Of a DNA stretch of 30,000 nt, positions 23,235 to 30,000 are shown one piece after another (positions within the stretch are counted from its first letter, which is position 1; every line of letters starts with the position of its first letter). This stretch comes from Cristatella mucedo (taxonomy: Eukaryota > Bryozoa > Phylactolaemata > Cristatellidae): NCBI GenBank assembly GCA_009760855.2, contig WPIO01000059.1, positions 1,232,501 to 1,262,500 on the forward strand, given 5' to 3'. A program made the translations under genes and the position numbers. The notes under the pieces were generated by a model that worked only from the letters and a program-made list of their open reading frames with translations, had not been told where the DNA came from and did not search any database.

Positions 23235-24400
23235 GCTAAGTAACACAATGTAATGTATCTCCGTCTGTAACTCCACAAAGTCATAAAGACCATGCGGGTG
23301 TTACGTAGGAGCGTTTTGTATAGCGCACTCACAGCCTAAGCGGCTTTCGGTACGCATTCGGTAGCCAACAGACTTCGTCTCACGCAACAAAGACAAAGTG
23401 GGAAGCATAGCAGAGTCTGGAGAGCAGTTGAGGTAGTGAGTAGCATGGAAGTAGCAGCTCAGGACCGCTGAATGAAAAGGTTGGGCCATAGTCGGCAGCA
23501 GGAGAGTAGTTGTCGTTGTCGTAAGAATTGTGGAAGCGAGCTCCACAGTCTAGGACCTGCAGAGCTAAAGCTTCTGTCGCCAACTGTCGTTAAGCGGAGG
23601 AATGGGACAGCTAATTTATTGTCCACACAGGACCTGAGGGCGCAAACAGGCTGAAACTGATGCAGCAGTTCAGCTAGGTACGAAGGAGCCAAGCCGTGGC
23701 GGGCCTTGTGGGTCAGCGTAAGAACTTTGCTCTGTATCCTTTGCTCAACCGGCATCCATCCTAGCTCTTTTAGCAGAGGAGACACGTGCTCAAACCGCTG
23801 GGACTTGAAGACTATCGTTGCAGAGCATGTGGACTTTCAGACAGCCGTGGCTCCATTCATAATCAGGACTGGTTTACCGATGCTATGGAAGATGTGTGCT
23901 GGCGGAGCCGATTTTGAGCGTTAGGCTTTCTAATTTCTGAGTCACACTTGGTTTGCCCATAACTTGTAAGTTGGTTTTATCGTCATTCAATTTGAGAAAG
24001 TTTGCTGCCAGCTATGTGCGGAATTCATCAATACATGCAGTAAGGGAGTTGAAAGAATTTGACGTGCTGGAGGGCTGGGCTGGGTGTGATCAAACCTAAG
24101 GTGTGACTGTTTGTCATCTGCAGAGAAGTGAAAGGCTAGATTGTGCTTTGGTGATCGCATCGACAAGAGGGAAAATGTAAACCATGAAAAGAACCGGGGC
24201 TAAGCACGGAGCCCTGAGGAACCATGTACTTTCTTTAGTGGTTTCTTGGACGACATTGGACCGGTCACATTAATACTCTGGAGTCTCTCTGAGATAGGAC
24301 CTAAACCGCTACAGTGCAGTGCCAGCAATGCCCAGCTGAGATGACAGGCGCTCGAGAAGGACTCAGTGATCAATAGTATCAAATGCTGATCCATCAAAGC
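23235..24400 (-). mobile_element. L2-type LINE, reverse-transcriptase half (group C)
   Basis: Reading leftwards, broken over several frames: FDTIDH (RT motif A region, about 24368-24390), RLSSQLGIAGTAL, VPQGSVLSP (about 24196-24222) and a decayed YADD box reading FSADDKQSHL (about 24105-24130). Then come MPVEQRIQSKVLTLTHKARH, GLAPSYLAELLH and VGDRSFSSAGPRLWSSLP, followed by the 3' UTR ending near 23240. The order is that of an L2/CR1-clade polymerase. Stops and frameshifts show it is dead. It is the most complete LINE copy in the window. The 5' boundary is unclear and no endonuclease domain was seen. Confidence 0.88.
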
Positions 24401-24844
24401 AAAAACACAAAGACTTTACCCAAGTCTGCATTCCTGTTGCAAGTGTGTGTATCTTGCTTAATAGCAAATGGATTTCGAGAACACTTGTACTCAACCGTAG
24501 GTTGTATTCTCATTGGTGCGCAGACGTTAAACAAGAACTCCTCACCCCCTCCCCGATTCGTTGGCTAGCGTCGGGGTGTGGCATCTAGTACCAGCTGGGA
24601 AACGAGAACCAATCACTACATGTTTGAGAACATCATACAAAGCAAAGCTGACTCTGTGACGAGATTAGGTCTAAAGCCAGACTGGAACGTACTTGCTATT
24701 GTTGAAGTTTTAATGTAAGAGTTTAGTTTGGCTGCCACTACTCGGTCCAATGTCTTACGTAGGAACAGCACTAAGGAGGCTGAGCCGGAAGTTGCTTGAG
24801 TGCTCTTACTCTAGTACAGCTCTCCTAATTAGTCGCCTTTCTCA

Positions 24845-24985
24845 ATTAGTTCCGATAGGTAGGCTGGAGCCAGAGAATGAAAGGACCTGAAAGTTAGTGA
24901 CAAAAATCTCACAGGCGATACACTTCTTGATTGTGAGCCAGTGCTGGTCGATGAGAAGTGATGTGATATCGCAGCTGCTATGCTC
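24845..24985 (-). mobile_element. L2-type LINE fragment (group B)
   Basis: AGAGAATGAAAGGACC, GTGACAAAAATCTCAC and GAGAAGTGATGTGATATCGC match the phrases at 17445-17470 and 27960-28090, which are known LINE segments of this window. Confidence 0.55.
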
Positions 24986-25168
24986 CTGCGATCATGCATT
25001 CTTGCTGCTGTGGCTGCTGCTTGCAATTGCCTGCCGCTGCCTGCGGCCTGACCACTGCTGCTCGCAATTGCCTGCTGCAGCCTGCCTGCCTGCTGCTGCT
25101 GCCGTCATGAAGTGGTGAGGCACTGTGCCTCGACCAGCTGATGACCCCAAGCACTGACATATTTGCAG

Positions 25169-25256
25169 GTCAAAGATCTGGAGCTGGAGCTGCATAGAGC
25201 AGTGCAGCGCATTGCCACCACGGCAGGCAGCGCTGATCTTTCCAGCCTCAGTAGTG
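25169..25256 (+). CDS. FRMD4 exon: end of CUPID coiled coil
   Basis: The acceptor GACATATTTGCAG opens on 29 codons plus one base, ending at GTCAGT, a slightly unusual but acceptable donor. The peptide starts VKDLELELHRAVQRIATTAG and ends SADLSSLSS. It continues the helix of the previous exon (AAYERLCSQ then VKDLELEL), in the place of KKLQEIENAINENRIKSG of FRMD4A. After that the frame turns Ser/Asp-rich, as the family does. Assignment rests mainly on position, phase 0 entry and the heptad-like Leu spacing. Sequence identity is low. Confidence 0.82.
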
Positions 25257-25684
25257 GTCAGTACATTTTCTTTTTGCACATACTTTGTTCCTCTAACCCT
25301 TCATCGACGAATCAACTCGTTTCTGTTGCAAGCCTCTTCTGTTGGTTCATGCACACACATGTTTTTTTGCCCCATTTAGTACGGGTTTATCTTGCTTTGC
25401 ATGAGATGTACACGTTAATGGTGATGCCGTCAGCATCAGATTTATAGTCGGCTCTATTTCTCCACAAGGGATATACTGTAGCGCTGCTTGGGAGATAGAA
25501 GGATGCATCGCGTCGTGGCAACGTGGCCTGTAGTTTAAACCGTTCGATGCTTCGAGTTCTTTCAGTTTGTTTCGGTTTCCTCTGACCGCTGTGGGGTAGC
25601 TACGATGGCAGCATCTGAATTTTAGGCCGTGCTGAGTTTTAGGCTTCACGACTTCAGTCTTCGATTCTCGCAAGCAGTCTGCCA
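25257..25684. other. FRMD4 intron start, unassigned
   Basis: No exon or repeat recognised before the LINE fragment at 25685. Confidence 0.45.
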
Positions 25685-26045
25685 GCCTAGTTCGTATGCT
25701 CCCAAAGCCTGGAACTCCCTCTCGACCTTCGTCAGAACATCCCCTGACCTGACCACATTTAAAAGGAACTTAAAAACACACCTATTTAGGACAGCATTTA
25801 GTGGGTCCCTGTGATTCGTCCTTGATGTGCTTATACGTGCTGACACTGTGCATGCTGCCACTAACCACATTTGCATGCTGACCCTGTGCATGTCACCCCT
25901 AACTATGTTATTCATGTTGTTTGTTTATCAAGCATGATATTACTCACCATTCACTTGCATTTCCCTTTGCAGCAAATGTAAAGCGCCTAGAAAGAGATTA
26001 AGTTCTCTGAGGGCGCTTTATCAAGTGCATTATCATTATTATTCA
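25685..26045 (+). mobile_element. L2-type LINE 3' fragment (group A)
   Basis: Reads SSYAPKAWNSLSTFVRTSPD, then FKRNLKTHLFRTAFSGSL and a stop. The UTR, a clear terminal hairpin (AAAGCGCC ... AGAGATTAAGTTCTCT ... GGGCGCTTT at 25980-26023) and an ATT-rich tail follow. It is a good reference copy for the group. Confidence 0.92.
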
Positions 26046-27639
<1,594 letters not shown>

Positions 27640-28290
27640 TCTGCTAATTTATTGCACCCGAAGAGAACTAAATCTCTTTTTTGAATCGGCACTTTAAAGC
27701 ACACCTGAGCACACAGAGGATCATTTGCACTTGCCCGGCCCCCAGCAATGCTGTGGTGAACAGGTGTGGTTTTAGCATCTTTATAAATGTTGTCAACTCT
27801 AGAGACGCCGGTATTTCAGTTGGGAGGAGCGAATTCCAGACTTTGAAAGTGTAGAAACTGAACCCAGTCTTCAAAGGGTTTTAGGTTAGTTCAAGGCACA
27901 GCCAAACGACTTAAGTTAGAGGAGTGGATGGTACGATGCTTAGTTCAGATTGGTAGGCCAGGTAAGAGAATAAAAGAATCCAAAAGTGAGTGGCATAATT
28001 TTAAACTCGATATGTTGCTGGATGGGATGAGAGTGAAGGTCAAAGGTGCGAGAAGCGATGTAACATGTGAGAAGTGGTGTAATGTCGCAGTTGCAACGTT
28101 TACGACAGACAAGACTGGATGCTGAGTTTTGCACCAACTGTATGCGCCTGATTTCACACTCTAGAAGACCTTCGGGTAATGAGTTACAGAAGTCAAGACG
28201 GGATGTCACAAATGCATGGACCAATTTGGGTAAGGTATCATTTTCTAAGCAGGCCCGAATTTTGCGACGTTACATTGCTAAAAAAGAAAA
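27640..28290 (-). mobile_element. L2-type LINE fragment (group B)
   Basis: Minus strand: VHAFVTSRLDFCNSLPEGLL, then IRRIQLVQNSASSLV and ITPLL. After a frame break FKVWNSLLPTEI and LKPHLFTTALLG follow. These are the thumb and C-terminal motifs of L2/CR1 polymerases. The 3' end at 27650-27700 shows the shared hairpin with AGAGATTTAGTTCTCT. Aligns along its length with 17075-17740. Confidence 0.9.
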
Positions 28291-28570
28291 AAGTACGCAG
28301 ACTAGACTGTAGAGCTGATGTGGTCGTGCTGTGAAAGGTCTATTTGGAAAAGGACACCCGGATTGTGTGCGGGTGCTTCAGGAGATGTGCTGGGCAAGCC
28401 CATTTTTGAAGGTTGGGTTTCCTATTTCTAGGTGAACTCTGATAACAACGTCAAGTCGTAGATCTTCCTTGTTTTTTGTCCCATTGCTCTTGTTAGTTAA
28501 TGCTGCCACACTACATGCAACCTTCAAGCTATTGTGACATCAAGCTGAATCGATTTGCTTCTGCTTGCAG

Positions 28571-28603
28571 GATTTAGTGAAGATATCGGAGCCGACACAA
28601 ACG
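28571..28603 (+). CDS. FRMD4 micro-exon (33 nt), start of acidic tail
   Basis: This is a 33-base exon between the acceptor TTGCTTCTGCTTGCAG and the donor GTGAGC. It enters and leaves in phase 1, as the previous exon requires, and encodes GFSEDIGADTN plus one base. Joined to the previous exon it reads SSLSSGFSEDIGADTN. This recalls the Ser/Asp/Glu-rich stretch ASEDSSLSDALVLED that follows CUPID in FRMD4A, although the match is one of composition. Because its length is a multiple of three, it could be skipped without a frame change. A LINE fragment starts about 80 bases downstream. Splice signals are good; homology is weak. Confidence 0.55.
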
Positions 28604-28679
28604 GTGAGCCTTTGCTAGCGGCTTCGGCATTGCTTGGGCTGCTCGCTCAGGGTTTGATATTCACTGCCAGCTTTTCTCA

Positions 28680-29390
28680 TTTGCGGTTTCAGGATACCCA
28701 GATATCTGTCGACAGTATAGCACTTTCATTTTTATGCAGATGACGCACAGCTGTATCTGTGCTTTAATCCATCCCTGCCTTCGAGCACGTCAAAGTCTCT
28801 ACTCCCATGTAGCATGTGTTGCTGACATTTGTACTTGGATAGCAAGAAACGTTCTGAAATTAAATGACGATGAAACAACTTACAATTTATAGGAAAACCA
28901 AATATTGCTCAGAAATTGAAGAACCAAGCAACCAAATGGGATCGGCCAGCATATTTCCGTTACCAACTATGAACAATCTGAGTGTCCTGTTCCAAATTGA
29001 CCACTTACTGCATGACTTCCTCATCTCTACAGTCAAGTCTGTCTACTTCCAGCTACTCTAGCATTGCAAAAATTCCATTCTGCTTTAACAGGATTCCAAT
29101 CCAAGCCGGTCCATGCATTCGAAGTATCTCGCTAAGATTTTGATAACTCCTACAGGCAGGTCTTCCTGCCTGTGCGATAAGATGCTTACGGTTGGTGGAA
29201 TACTCGCCTGCTTGGCTTGTCTATCGTGAACTTTGCAAATGCCGTTGTCCACCTCTCCCACCGATCCACACTGGCTCCCCATACAGCAGCGCATCGACTT
29301 CAAAACTCGGTCTCGGTCTCACTTTTAAATGCCATCGTCCTCTTGCTGAAGTCTGCCTATCTGAAATGCCTCCTAATTAGGCTTCTTGTC
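28680..29390 (+). mobile_element. L2-type LINE fragment with YADD box (group A)
   Basis: HFYADDAQLYL at 28727-28759 is the reverse-transcriptase catalytic box, with both Asp intact. After a frameshift WIARNVLKLNDDETTY (about 28836-28885) follows, and HWLPIQQRIDFKT near 29267-29305. A minisatellite (29391-29575), a further piece at 29610-29698, a SINE (29699) and UTR after 29900 continue the element. Multiple stops make it non-functional. Confidence 0.85.
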
Positions 29391-29575
29391 GTGCCACGAG
29401 CTCATTCCACGTGCTCGTGCCTCTAACCAATCGTGCCACGAGCTTGTACCACGTGCTCGTGCCTCTAACCAATCGTACCACGAGCTCGTACCACGTGCTC
29501 GTACCACGTGCTCGTACCTCTAACCAATCGTACCACGTGCTCGTCCCTCTAACCTATCGTACCACCTGCTCGTCT
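29391..29575. repeat. Minisatellite with repeated CACGTG
   Basis: Units built from ACCACGTGCTCGTGCCTC plus TAACCAATCGT, with variable spacing. CACGTG occurs five times. The array lies within the LINE at 28680-30000. Confidence 0.87.
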
Positions 29576-29609
29576 GACTCAAACCGTTTAGCTGCTGTCA
29601 TTCTAATCC

Positions 29610-29698
29610 ACCTCAATCCTTTGGATGAGGTGCCTTCAGTTCATAAGCTGCCTAAGTCTTGAGCCAACTCCCGGCTGACCGTCACGACATCCCCTGAC
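29610..29698 (+). mobile_element. LINE C-terminal remnant, continued
   Basis: CCTTTGGATGAGGTGCCTTC, AGTTCATAAGCTGCC and GTCACGACATCCCCTGACTT correspond to the FGDRAFSSYAP ... TSPDL coding segment of group A at 5760-5850. It is broken off exactly where the SINE starts. Confidence 0.72.
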
Positions 29699-29870
29699 TT
29701 GAGCCGTGATGGCACGCTAGATAAGGTGGTTGCTTTTCACGACCTTGGTCCCGAAGTCTTGGGTTCGAATCCAGCAGTGGGCGATCCTTTATTGCCACTG
29801 CAAGTGTTGGCGATAGCCGTAAAGGCTCTTCTGTCGCTATGCACAAAGAGGCTGTTAAATCAGCAAGTAT
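29699..29870 (+). mobile_element. SINE family B copy inserted in a LINE
   Basis: GAGCCGTGATGGCACGCTAG (box A region), a perfect box B GGTTCGAATCC at about 29763, GATAGCCGTAAAGGCTCTTC and the end GAGGCTGTTAAATCAGC. This is the copy with the cleanest box B. Both flanks are parts of the same LINE. Confidence 0.88.
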
Positions 29871-29894
29871 TTTTTGACGACATCGAAAAAGAAG

Positions 29895-30000
29895 CCTAAT
29901 ATCATCATTAGCTCAGTCCGTGAGAATTGTCTTTTTTTGTGCTTATCTGTATTGACACTCTGCTAACATGCTATTATGTAACAAGTTGACGTTCTTCCTT
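29895..30000 (+). mobile_element. LINE 3' UTR resumed after the SINE
   Basis: GTGCTTATCTGTATTGACAC TCTGCTAACATGC resembles GTGCTTATGCGTGCTGACAC of group A (5918 onward). The element runs off the window end. Confidence 0.6.

Noticed and set aside
23235-24400. Intact reverse transcriptase gene
   Set aside because: Motifs are spread over several frames with stops, and the YADD box has lost its tyrosine.
29391-29575. CRISPR-like array of repeats and spacers
   Set aside because: Units are continuous and unevenly spaced with no unique spacers, and the context is an animal intron.
29699-29870. Functional tRNA gene
   Set aside because: A and B boxes are present, but no full cloverleaf or acceptor stem can be drawn, and the element recurs with a SINE body.

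Overview
The window is animal nuclear DNA, most likely from an invertebrate. It has long introns, GT-AG splice sites, dense microsatellites, many decayed L2/CR1-type LINE fragments and tRNA-derived SINEs. Nothing bacterial or viral is visible. I cannot name the species from sequence alone.

One host gene runs along the plus strand for almost the whole window. It is an orthologue of the FERM-domain scaffold FRMD4 (FRMD4A/FRMD4B, the latter also called GRSP1). Nine exons are supported by homology and by matching splice phases: 3402-3560, 4675-4819, 5340-5416, 14037-14178, 19623-19812, 21999-22255, 22729-22869, 25169-25256 and 28571-28603. Joined, they give about 410 codons with no stop and no phase conflict. 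They cover the end of the FERM F2 lobe, the F3 (PH-like) lobe, a Pro/Ala/Ser-rich linker, the cytohesin-binding CUPID (DUF3338) coiled-coil domain, and the start of the Ser/Asp-rich tail. A tenth, weaker exon candidate lies at 2199-2255. The F1 lobe and most of the tail are not in the window. In vertebrates this protein links Par-3 and cytohesins to Arf6 activation at epithelial junctions.

By region: 1-2100 is a large CT tract, (TA)n, a SINE and LINE tails. 2200-5416 holds the first exons, an intronic (CTG)n tract of about 57 units and two head-to-tail SINEs. 5417-14036 is an 8.6 kb intron full of LINE 3' ends and compound microsatellites. 14037-19622 is one exon followed by a 5.4 kb intron with CT, TG and CT arrays and LINE pieces. 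19623-22869 carries the linker and GC-rich CUPID exons, with a SINE-derived 46-bp tandem array between them. 22870-30000 holds two small exons among LINE reverse-transcriptase fragments on both strands, a CACGTG-rich minisatellite, and a SINE inserted into a LINE.

The repeats form a linked system. At least three LINE groups and one SINE family end in the same 3' hairpin (outer GCGCC/GGCGC stem, inner AGAGA/TCTCT stem), as expected if the SINE borrows the LINE machinery. Most long open frames here are artefacts of simple repeats.
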